A stretch of DNA of 37,439 nucleotides from positions 107,688 to 145,126 of the forward strand of contig NZ_WTUX01000005.1 of NCBI RefSeq assembly GCF_009882975.1, written 5' to 3'. Shown one piece after another: positions 31,795 to 37,439 of this stretch. The notes beneath the pieces are model-generated. The model saw only the letters and a list, made by a program, of their open reading frames with translations, made no database searches and had not been told where the DNA came from. The translations under genes were made by a program, and so were the position numbers. The number at the start of each line of letters is the position of its first letter. Position 1 is the stretch's first letter. Origin of the DNA: Maritimibacter harenae (GTDB lineage: Bacteria > Pseudomonadota > Alphaproteobacteria > Rhodobacterales > Rhodobacteraceae).

Positions 31795-31808
31795 TTGACC
31801 TTCGTCAA
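31795..31808 (+). promoter_or_regulatory. Orphan Fnr-like box pointing into a gene-free gap
   Basis: TTGAC-CTTC-GTCAA, a perfect palindrome in its arms, immediately after DUF3775. A GATGGT hexamer starts exactly 22 bp downstream on the plus strand, predicting an RNA start near 31843. No convincing gene follows before the convergent lon gene ends at 32146. Confidence 0.68.
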
Positions 31809-32080
31809 TGCCGGGGCGCCCGGACCGTGCGATGGTGACCCATCGGCACGTGGAGCCGACCCGGAGAAAGACCCCGGAAACCGTCGCAAGGCGCAGACCG
31901 GGCAATGATGGACCGGCGAAGCGTCGAGACCTGCCGATCTGGGGTCGCCACCCGTCAGCCAGCCCGCCGGAGGAGACTCGGGCCGTGGACGTTGACGGTG
32001 GCGGCCCCTGCTGACAGGCATCGTGCGCTATGCTCCCGGTTGGTCGGATCAAACCGTGGGCAGTCCGGCAATCGATCCTC

Positions 32081-32110
32081 GACCGGGTCCGGTCCGGCAT
32101 CTTCTTCTTC
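32081..32110 (+). terminator. Possible terminator of the orphan-box transcript
   Basis: GACCGG-GT-CCGGTC is followed 5 bp later by a pyrimidine tract TCTTCTTCTTC. It is not a pure T run, so it is a weak intrinsic-terminator candidate only. Confidence 0.25.
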
Positions 32111-32145
32111 CCGTGCAACCTGCCGGATCGGATCCAGACGCCCTA

Positions 32146-34521
32146 TCACTTCCCCGCCTTCTCAAGCGCCGCTTCGAGCACGTCCTCGACGCTCTCCAGC
32201 CAGACGAAGCTCAGGCTCTTGCGCGCCGCTTCCGGAATGTCCTCGTAATCGTGGCGATTGCGCGCGGGCAGCAGCACGCGCGTGATGCCAGCCGCGGCCG
32301 CCGCGACGACCTTTTCGCGGATGCCGCCCACGGGCAGGACGAGGCCGCGCAGCGAGATTTCCCCGGTCATTGCCGTATCCGAACGCAGCTTGCGCCCGAT
32401 GAGGAGCGAGGCCAGCGCGGCGAAGATCGCGACCCCGGCAGAGGGACCGTCCTTGGGCGTGGCACCGGCGGGGACGTGGATGTGGAAATCCTCGGTCTCG
32501 AAGATCTCAGGGGTGAGCCCGAGCTTGCCCGCGCGTCCTTTCACCAGCGTCAAGGCCGCCTGCGCGCTTTCGCGCATCACGTCGCCCAGCTGGCCGGTCA
32601 GGACGAGCTTGCCCTTGCCCGGCATGCGGCTCGCTTCCACGAACAGGATGTCGCCGCCCACCGGGGTCCAGGCCAGGCCGGTCGCGACGCCCGGCAGGTT
32701 GGTGCGCGCGGCGACCTCGTTCTCGAACCGGCGCGGGCCCAGGATCTGGGCCACGTCCTTCTTGCCGATCACCTGCGTACCCTGCCGTCCCTCGACCACC
32801 GCGACGGCGGCATGGCGCAATAATGCGCCGATCTGGCGTTCGAGCCCGCGCACCCCGGCCTCGCGGGTGTAATGGCGAATGACCTCGGTCAGCGCGGCAT
32901 CCGTGATGCGCACCTGCCCGGCGCCGAGCCCCGTGGCCGCACGCTGGTTGCGCACGAGGTAGCGCTTGGCGATCCTGAGCTTCTCCTCTTCGAGGTAGCC
33001 GGGCAGCGAAATGATCTCCATCCGGTCGCGCAGGGGCAACGGGATGGTGTCGAGCGCGTTGGCCGTGGTCAGGAAGACAACGTGCGACAGGTCGTAGTCC
33101 ACGCCAAGGTAGTTGTCCCGGAACGCCGTGTTCTGGGCCGGGTCTAGAACCTCGAGCAGGGCCGCGGCCGGGTCGCCACCGACGCCGTGGCCCAGCTTGT
33201 CGATCTCGTCGAGCATGAGCACGCAATTGCGTGCGCCCGCGCGGCGCAGCTGCTGGATCACCATGCCGGGCATGGCGCCCACGTAGGTGCGGCGATGCCC
33301 GCGGATCTCGGCCTCGTCATGAACGCCGCCCAGGCTCAGACGCGCGAACGGGCGGTGAAGCGCGTGCGCGATGGATTTGCCCAACGACGTCTTGCCCACC
33401 CCCGGCGGCCCGACGAAGCACAGGATCGGCGCCTTGCCTTCGGGGGCGAGCCGGCGCACCGCAAGGTATTCCACGATCCGGGTCTTCACCTTCTTGAGCC
33501 CGTAATGGTCCGCATCAAGGATCTTGCGCGCCTCGTCCAGGTCGACGGGCTCTTCCAGGGGTTGCGCCCAGGGCAGTTCGATCATCCAGTCGATCCAGGT
33601 TCGGATCAGCGCGGATTCCGCCGCCGCGGGCTGCATCTGCTCGTATCGCGCCAGTTCGCGCATGACCTGCGCCTCGATTTCTTCGGGCATGCCGGCCTTC
33701 TCGATCGCAGCCGTCAGTTCGGAAATGTCTTCGTCCACGCCATGCTCGGTCTCGCCGAGCTCCCGGCGGATCGCGGCCAGCTGTTCGCGCAGGATCAGTT
33801 CACGCTGTCGCCCTTCCAGCGCAACACGGGTCTGGTCCCCGATCTCGCGCGAAATGCGCAGCACGTCGACGCGCCGCTTGAGCATCTTGGTGACGAGCTT
33901 GACCCGGGCGTTGAGATCGATCGTTTCCAGCACCTTCTGGCGTTCCTCGACAGGGCTGTCGGAATAGGCCGCCGCCAGGTCCGCCAGGTGCGCCGGGTCG
34001 CGCATCTCGGCCACCGTGGCGGCGAGCCCCTCGGGCGCGTCGGGCATCAGGGTGAGGCTTTCGACGGCAAGCGCGCGCAGCTGCTGGAACCGTGCCTCGG
34101 TTTCCGGGCGAACCCGGTCGGCCTCGACCTCGGGGATCATTTCGACCCGCGCCACGAGAAACGGGGTTTCGGCGATCATACCGTCGAGGCGAAACCGCCC
34201 GATGCCACGGCAGATCAGGTGGCTGCCGTCTCCGTGCCCCTCGACGAAGCGCAGGATCTCGGCCACGCAGCCCACCTTGTGCAGCTCGTCCTCGCCCGGC
34301 TCCTCCTCGTGCGGGTCGTGCTGGAGCACGATGCCCAGCTTGCGGTCCTCGCGGATCGCCTGCTCCACCGCCGCCATCGTGCGCGCACGCCCCACGCTGA
34401 GGGGGAAGACGGTACCCGGAAAAGCCACGAAATTGCGCAGGGGCAGCAGGATGAGGCCATCCTCCGGGATCGGGACGGATGGCGTTTCGGTCCCCTCGAG
34501 TTCGATTGCATCGTCGTTCAC
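32146..34521 (-). CDS. lon: ATP-dependent protease Lon (LonA type)
   Basis: A 791-residue AAA+ serine protease that degrades misfolded and regulatory proteins in the cytosol. The N-terminal LAN domain starts ILLPLRNFVAFPGTVFPL. The ATPase has Walker A GPPGVGKTSLGKS and Walker B CVLMLDEIDKLG, and the proteolytic domain has the catalytic Ser in KDGPSAGVA and Lys in GGIREKVVAA. The GTG at 34521 is chosen because GAGGAGGGG lies upstream and homology begins shortly after; a longer in-frame extension would cover the Fnr-like box region. Its stress-cluster setting suggests an accessory, low-oxygen-induced lon paralogue rather than the clpX-linked housekeeping gene. Confidence 0.95.
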   Translation of the reverse strand: MNDDAIELEGTETPSVPIPEDGLILLPLRNFVAFPGTVFPLSVGRARTMAAVEQAIREDRKLGIVLQHDPHEEEPGEDELHKVGCVAEILRFVEGHGDGSHLICRGIGRFRLDGMIAETPFLVARVEMIPEVEADRVRPETEARFQQLRALAVESLTLMPDAPEGLAATVAEMRDPAHLADLAAAYSDSPVEERQKVLETIDLNARVKLVTKMLKRRVDVLRISREIGDQTRVALEGRQRELILREQLAAIRRELGETEHGVDEDISELTAAIEKAGMPEEIEAQVMRELARYEQMQPAAAESALIRTWIDWMIELPWAQPLEEPVDLDEARKILDADHYGLKKVKTRIVEYLAVRRLAPEGKAPILCFVGPPGVGKTSLGKSIAHALHRPFARLSLGGVHDEAEIRGHRRTYVGAMPGMVIQQLRRAGARNCVLMLDEIDKLGHGVGGDPAAALLEVLDPAQNTAFRDNYLGVDYDLSHVVFLTTANALDTIPLPLRDRMEIISLPGYLEEEKLRIAKRYLVRNQRAATGLGAGQVRITDAALTEVIRHYTREAGVRGLERQIGALLRHAAVAVVEGRQGTQVIGKKDVAQILGPRRFENEVAARTNLPGVATGLAWTPVGGDILFVEASRMPGKGKLVLTGQLGDVMRESAQAALTLVKGRAGKLGLTPEIFETEDFHIHVPAGATPKDGPSAGVAIFAALASLLIGRKLRSDTAMTGEISLRGLVLPVGGIREKVVAAAAAGITRVLLPARNRHDYEDIPEAARKSLSFVWLESVEDVLEAALEKAGK

Positions 34522-34582
34522 CGGCGGCCCCTCCTCGTCTCGTGGCGCCCCTTCCTCCTGCGCCCCTCGGCCCTGGCACGCA

Positions 34583-34596
34583 TTGACGGCGCACAT
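34583..34596. promoter_or_regulatory. Divergent Fnr-like box for lon and the HhH gene
   Basis: TTGAC-GGCG-CACAT inside CATTGAC-N4-CACATTG; the right arm is imperfect. On the plus strand GACGGT starts exactly 22 bp after the box, predicting an RNA start at 34631, the first base of the AAGGAGG site of the HhH gene. On the minus strand CAGGAG occupies the equivalent position before lon. Confidence 0.58.
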
Positions 34597-34643
34597 TGCG
34601 ACAGGCGGCCCCTGCGGCGACGGTGACGCCAAGGAGGAGGGCC

Positions 34644-35537
34644 ATGGCCAGGAACGCCGAAACCGGACTGCGCGAGAACCGGCAGATCGCCGCGCGGCTC
34701 GCGTCCTTCGCCGACCTGCTCGATGCGCAGGGCGCCGACGGGTTCCGGCCCCGCGCCTATCGCGCGGCGGCCGACCGGATCGCGGGGTTGGAAGAGCCGG
34801 TGCGCGACCTTCACGCGCGCGGCGGGCCCGCGGCGCTCATCGCGCTGCCCGACATCGGCCAGGGCATCGCTGGCGCCGTGGTCGAGATGCTCACCACCGG
34901 GCGCTGGACCCAGTTCGACCGATTGTCGGGAGAGACATCGCCGGAACAGCTCTTCGCCACCCTGCCGGGGGTCGGCCCTGCCCTGGCCGAACGCTTCGCA
35001 CGTACGCTGGACGTCGAAACCCTTGAGAACCTCGAAGCCGCGTTGACCGACCAGGACGTGCGGGTGCGCGGGCTGGGCCCCCGCCGCCGGGCCGCTCTTC
35101 TGGCCACGCTCAAGGCCCGGCTTGAACCGATCCGGCGTGCGCGCGGACGCCGCAGCGTGACCGATCCGCCCCCGGTGGCGATGATCCTCGAAGCCGACGC
35201 GCTCTACCGCCGCAAGGCGCAGGCAGGCGAGCTGCGGCTGATCGCGCCACGCCGGTTCAATCCGATGGGCACCGCCTGGCTCCCGATCCTGCACCTCAAA
35301 CGCGGCGACTGGCACTTCACGCTGCTCTATTCGAACACAGCGCTCGCGCATCGGCTGGGGCGCACGAACGACTGGGTTGTCGTCTTCTTCCACCACGGCG
35401 ACCAGCCCGAGGCGCAATGCACCGTGGTGACCGAGACTTCGGGTGTCCTGAAAGGCAAACGCGTCGTCCGCGGGCGCGAAGACGCCTGCGCGCGCCATTA
35501 CGGCATCGACGAGGCGGTGATCGCGGACGAAGCCTGA
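34644..35537 (+). CDS. Helix-hairpin-helix protein resembling the PolX N-terminus
   Basis: A 297-residue protein. Residues 1-175 match the DNA-binding part of X-family DNA polymerases: the 8-kDa lyase-like helical domain (NRQIAARLASFADLLDAQGADGFRPRAYRAA), then HhH motifs LPDIGQGIAGAV and LPGVGPALAERF. The polymerase palm and PHP nuclease domains are absent. The C-terminal ~110 residues are a different domain with RRFNPMGTAWLPILHLKRGDWHFTLLYS and GKRVVRGREDAC, which I cannot name. Probably a DNA-binding repair accessory protein. AAGGAGGAGG precedes the ATG at 34644. It diverges from lon across a shared box. Confidence 0.8.
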   Translation: MARNAETGLRENRQIAARLASFADLLDAQGADGFRPRAYRAAADRIAGLEEPVRDLHARGGPAALIALPDIGQGIAGAVVEMLTTGRWTQFDRLSGETSPEQLFATLPGVGPALAERFARTLDVETLENLEAALTDQDVRVRGLGPRRRAALLATLKARLEPIRRARGRRSVTDPPPVAMILEADALYRRKAQAGELRLIAPRRFNPMGTAWLPILHLKRGDWHFTLLYSNTALAHRLGRTNDWVVVFFHHGDQPEAQCTVVTETSGVLKGKRVVRGREDACARHYGIDEAVIADEA

Positions 35538-35577
35538 GGAAATCGGAAGGGGCCGCCCGCACCCGGAGCGCCGGCAG

Positions 35578-35708
35578 TCAGGCCCGGTGCGTCAGGGACG
35601 CGCGGCGGCCCCGACCGAAAGGGATCTCGTCCGTGCGGAACCCGATCCCGGCGTTTCCCATGTCGGCGAGGCGCGCCAGGACATCCGGTTGAACGCCACC
35701 TTCCGGTC
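35578..35708 (-). other. Candidate small gene or RNA downstream of an orphan Fnr-like box
   Basis: The box at 35743-35756 and its CAGGCT hexamer predict a minus-strand RNA starting near 35708 in a 225-bp gap with no annotated gene. One frame ending at TGA 35578 reads VQPDVLARLADMGNAGIGF then RTDEIPFGRGRRASLTHRA, which looks protein-like, but its only ATG (35661) lacks a ribosome site. Another frame (35592-35684, 30 codons) has a distant GGAAGG. Whether this is a small protein, a non-coding RNA or nothing cannot be settled by reading. Confidence 0.3.
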
Positions 35709-35742
35709 GCCACAAGCCTGCAACATATCACGACGCCCAGCA

Positions 35743-35756
35743 TTGACCGCCGGCAA
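35743..35756 (-). promoter_or_regulatory. Orphan Fnr-like box after the holin-like gene
   Basis: TTGAC-CGCC-GGCAA inside CATTGAC-N4-GGCAATG, 6 bp beyond the stop of the holin-like gene. CAGGCT (35720-35715) lies exactly 22 bp away on the minus strand. In the plus direction it would fire antisense into the holin-like gene, so minus-strand use is more likely. Confidence 0.6.
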
Positions 35757-35762
35757 TGTGCC

Positions 35763-36164
35763 CTACTCCTCGCCCTTGTCGCGGGGCGGCAGGAGCACGG
35801 CGACAGCCGCAAGAAGCGCGGCGCTCGCGGCCAAGGCCAGGCGCAGGCGAACCCCGCCCGACAGCGCGGCAAGGAGGCTGATCGCGACCCCGCCCATCGG
35901 CGCGCGGCGCTCCGGCTCCGGCGGCGGCGCGCTGGGTTGGTTGAGCATCATGACACCGAGGATCAACAGAAGGAGGGCCGCCGACCCGCCCCCGGCGATC
36001 AGCAGCGCGCCCCCGGTCCCCACCGCGGGGCCCAGCACGACGATGACCCCGGCCACGATGCACCCCCAGGCGGTCAGGGACAGGACGGCCAGCGTCCCGA
36101 GCAGGAAGGAAGCCCGGATGACGCTGGCCGTCAGGTCACGCAACGCGTCCTTGAGTGCCTTCAT
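35763..36164 (-). CDS. Holin-like/YqjE-type small membrane protein
   Basis: A 133-residue protein with a short amphipathic N-terminus (MKALKDALRDLTASVIRAS) and three hydrophobic stretches, two adjacent in the first half (FLLGTLAVLSLTAWGCIVAG and ALLIAGGGSAALLLLILGVM) and one near the C-terminus. The arrangement resembles YqjE/phage-holin-3_6-type proteins, which accompany DUF883 proteins in many proteobacteria. Its start overlaps the DUF883 stop (ATGA). Probably an inner-membrane stress protein; no lytic role is implied. Confidence 0.7.
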   Translation of the reverse strand: MKALKDALRDLTASVIRASFLLGTLAVLSLTAWGCIVAGVIVVLGPAVGTGGALLIAGGGSAALLLLILGVMMLNQPSAPPPEPERRAPMGGVAISLLAALSGGVRLRLALAASAALLAAVAVLLPPRDKGEE

Positions 36165-36472
36165 TGGCGATTGCGCAGCAACATGCCGATCAGCACCCCG
36201 ACCCCGACCACGCCCAGGGTGCCCGCGACCCAGTTCGCGGGATGCGCCCGCATGCTGTGCTCAACCGCCTTCTCCATTTCGCGGCCACGCGCGAGCATCG
36301 TTTCCGAGGTTTCCCCGAGGTCGGCCCCGGCCGCCCGCAGCCGCGCCTTGCCGAAGTCCTTGAGATTGCGGCCCAGAAGCAGCGCCGCTTCGCGCAGTTC
36401 CTCGAGTTCCGCTTCCGCATCCGCGTGCAGCGCCTGCGATGCCGCCTTCGTTTCAGTCGATTGCTTTGCCAT
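36161..36472 (-). CDS. DUF883/YqjD-ElaB-like membrane-anchored protein
   Basis: A 103-residue protein: a charged helical region (HADAEAELEELREAALLLGRNL) and a C-terminal membrane anchor ending GVGVLIGMLLRNRQ. This is the DUF883 layout. E. coli YqjD and ElaB bind stationary-phase ribosomes and sit in the inner membrane, so a link to ribosome hibernation is possible. GAAGGAGG precedes the ATG at 36472. It lies 24 bp after the BON gene and overlaps the holin-like gene by ATGA, giving a three-gene operon. Confidence 0.82.
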   Translation of the reverse strand: MAKQSTETKAASQALHADAEAELEELREAALLLGRNLKDFGKARLRAAGADLGETSETMLARGREMEKAVEHSMRAHPANWVAGTLGVVGVGVLIGMLLRNRQ

Positions 36473-36496
36473 GATATCCTCCTTCAGGCGCGGCGC

Positions 36497-37147
36497 TCAC
36501 GCGCCGATCGAGATCTGGTCCTCGACGGTGGTCACACCGGGCGCGGCCCAGGCGGCGCGCTCGGCCGCGTTGCGTTCGGCCCAGCTGTGCACCCGGCCGG
36601 TGAGCGTGACCTTGCTGTCCTTCACCGCGACCGAAATGCGCTTGGCCTCGAGCTCCGCATCGCGCTTCAGCGCGTTCTCGATGCGCTGGCGCACGTCGGT
36701 GACCGATATGGCCGGCACGATCTCGACGAGGTTGGTGATGCCGCGCACGCCGGCGAGCCCCTGGACCGCCTTTTCCGCCGCGGTTCTCTGGAAATGCCAC
36801 TTCACCTTGCCGGTGAGCGTGACCCAGCCCTTCTCGACCTTCACCTGAACGGTTTCGTCGGGGACCGAGCTGTTCCAGTCGAGCGACCGGGTCGCCCGCT
36901 TGCCGATCTCGTCGTCGGCGGTCAGGTGGGTGCCGGCCGGTCGCACCTCGATTTCCTGCGCGATCGCGCGCACCCCCTTGACCCGCTTGACCGTGGCCTC
37001 CGCGGTGCGCTTCTCGGCATAGCTTCGCACGTAGCCCGTGAGCGTCACCGTGCCGTTCTCGACCGCAACGCCGATGTCCGCGGCATCGAGGCTCGGCTCG
37101 TACTCGAGCTCGTCGATCACGTCCTGTCTGAGGTCGATGTCTGTCAT
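36497..37147 (-). CDS. Three-BON-domain protein (copy 2)
   Basis: A 216-residue protein of the same length and plan as the BON protein at 18407-19057, with cores GTVTLTGYV, GWVTLTGKV and SKVTLTGRV. The two share long identical blocks such as YEPSLDAADI/FEPSLDAADI, GVRAIAQE and APGVTTV, so they are recent paralogues. No signal peptide is seen. The ATG at 37147 follows GGAGA; a further in-frame extension upstream is not conserved. It is the first gene of the BON - DUF883 - holin-like operon behind an Fnr-like box. Confidence 0.9.
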   Translation of the reverse strand: MTDIDLRQDVIDELEYEPSLDAADIGVAVENGTVTLTGYVRSYAEKRTAEATVKRVKGVRAIAQEIEVRPAGTHLTADDEIGKRATRSLDWNSSVPDETVQVKVEKGWVTLTGKVKWHFQRTAAEKAVQGLAGVRGITNLVEIVPAISVTDVRQRIENALKRDAELEAKRISVAVKDSKVTLTGRVHSWAERNAAERAAWAAPGVTTVEDQISIGA

Positions 37148-37225
37148 GTCGTCGTCTCCTGTGCGTACGGGGCCCCTGCGGCCCCCGTGATGCAGGCAGA
37201 GTGTCGCGCGCCGCCCGGGCACGCA

Positions 37226-37239
37226 TTGACGATGGACAA
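37226..37239 (-). promoter_or_regulatory. Fnr-like box before BON copy 2
   Basis: TTGAC-GATG-GACAA. CACTCT (37203-37198) lies exactly 22 bp away on the minus strand, giving a predicted RNA start near 37191 and a leader of about 44 nt. It is the last box in the window, about 70 bp from the rRNA terminator. Confidence 0.68.
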
Positions 37240-37310
37240 GGAGGACCGGCAGGCTGCGCGGCGCGGGCCTGTCCCGGTTCGACGGTGGTTGGAAGAAGTC
37301 TCCAAACGCA

Positions 37311-37339
37311 AAAACGCCGGCCTTTTGGGCCGGCGTTTT
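37311..37339 (-). terminator. Intrinsic terminator of the rRNA operon
   Basis: A perfect 12-bp stem (AAAACGCCGGCC with GGCCGGCGTTTT) around a 5-base loop. It ends in T-rich sequence on both strands, so it can work in both directions. It lies about 40 bp past the 5S rRNA 3' end and would stop rRNA transcription before the BON operon. Confidence 0.9.
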
Positions 37340-37378
37340 GTTATTGGATCGTTTAGAGAGTTACGTGTGTCTTTTACT

Positions 37379-37439
37379 AGGTTTGGCGGTGACCTACTCT
37401 CCCACGTCTTAGGACGCAGTACCATCGGCGCTACGGCAC
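37379..37439 (-). rRNA. rrf: 5S ribosomal RNA, 3' portion (cut by the window end)
   Basis: The reverse complement ends in the 5S-specific sequence GUGGGAGAGUAGGUCACCGC followed by CAAACCU. It includes the loop region GGUACUGCGUC typical of Rhodobacterales 5S rRNA. Only about the last 61 bases are present; the 5' half and the rest of the rRNA operon lie beyond the window. The exact 3' end may differ by a few bases. Confidence 0.93.

Larger units (their letters stand above)
31791..32145 (+). other. 355-bp gap after DUF3775: candidate Fnr-dependent small RNA
   Basis: Between the DUF3775 stop and the lon stop no family-like protein is visible in any frame. A 60-codon plus-strand frame from ATG 31832 has no ribosome site, and its start precedes the predicted RNA start. 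The gap contains the orphan box, a GGGCCG/CGGCCC inverted repeat near 31980-32010, and a GACCGG-GT-CCGGTC hairpin (32081-32094) before a TCTTCTTCTTC tract. A transcript of about 250 nt in the manner of E. coli FnrS is possible but not shown. Confidence 0.3.

Noticed and set aside
31808-32014. 68-codon plus-strand frame after the orphan box
   Set aside because: Its first ATG overlaps the box, the inner ATG at 31832 lies before the predicted RNA start, there is no ribosome site, and the sequence is Arg/Pro-rich without family likeness.
33187-34626. Plus-strand open frame opposite lon
   Set aside because: Shadow of the lon coding sequence with no motif or ribosome site.
35763-36472. Prophage holin remnant
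   Set aside because: The DUF883 plus holin-like pair is a common chromosomal stress arrangement, and no other phage gene is present.

Overview
The window is high-GC DNA from an alphaproteobacterium, most likely a member of the Rhodobacterales. DUF2927, DUF3775, SPW-repeat, phasin and three-BON proteins, an FnrL-like regulator with a C-x2-C-x7-C cluster and a Rhodobacter-type 5S rRNA all point that way. No species can be named from sequence alone. There is no transposase, CRISPR array, phage module or complete tRNA gene.

Layout. (1) 1-4630: a SulP anion transporter, an unrecognised membrane protein, and a purine-salvage run mtnP - DUF2927 - apt. (2) 4762-10665, all on the minus strand: a GlcD-like FAD dehydrogenase, an exported metallo-beta-lactamase-fold protein, and a Wzc-type tyrosine autokinase with a Wza-type export lipoprotein. 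(3) 11105-14934: an SPW-repeat membrane protein, an OmpR-type response regulator that overlaps tail-to-tail with a hybrid histidine kinase, and a phasin. (4) 15000-37239: a compact low-oxygen/stress island. It holds two universal stress proteins, a PRPP-synthetase-like protein, an HPF-cold-shock fusion, two three-BON proteins, an Fnr-family regulator, a phosphoribosyltransferase, Hsp20, two small-molecule-kinase-like proteins, CBS, release-factor-like, DUF2267 and DUF3775 proteins, Lon, a PolX-N-terminus-like HhH protein and DUF883/holin-like envelope proteins. An eight-gene operon (23501-29915) sits inside it. (5) 37311-37439: an intrinsic terminator and the 3' half of a 5S rRNA gene, the end of an rRNA operon on the minus strand.

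The island is tied together by a repeated 14-bp palindrome, TTGAC-N4-G(T/A)CAA, a variant of the Fnr/Anr/Dnr box. I found thirteen copies, nearly all between genes. At ten promoters an [C/G]A-N3-T hexamer, a plausible -10 element, lies exactly 22 bp beyond the box. This is the geometry of class II Fnr activation. It predicts leaderless mRNAs for the PRPP-synthetase-like gene and hpf, and two promoters that point into apparently gene-free gaps (candidate small RNAs or small proteins).

The most unusual locus is the operon 23501-29915. It encodes a pyruvate-dehydrogenase-type E1 alpha subunit with a twin-arginine (Tat) export signal, an E1 beta subunit, a small zinc-ribbon protein, three exported monohaem c-type cytochromes, and an MBOAT/SGNH acyltransferase pair. 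No lipoyl E2 or E3 gene is present in the window. I infer a periplasmic, thiamine-diphosphate-dependent 2-oxoacid (pyruvate-like) dehydrogenase that passes electrons to cytochromes c instead of to lipoamide, and is switched on at low oxygen.
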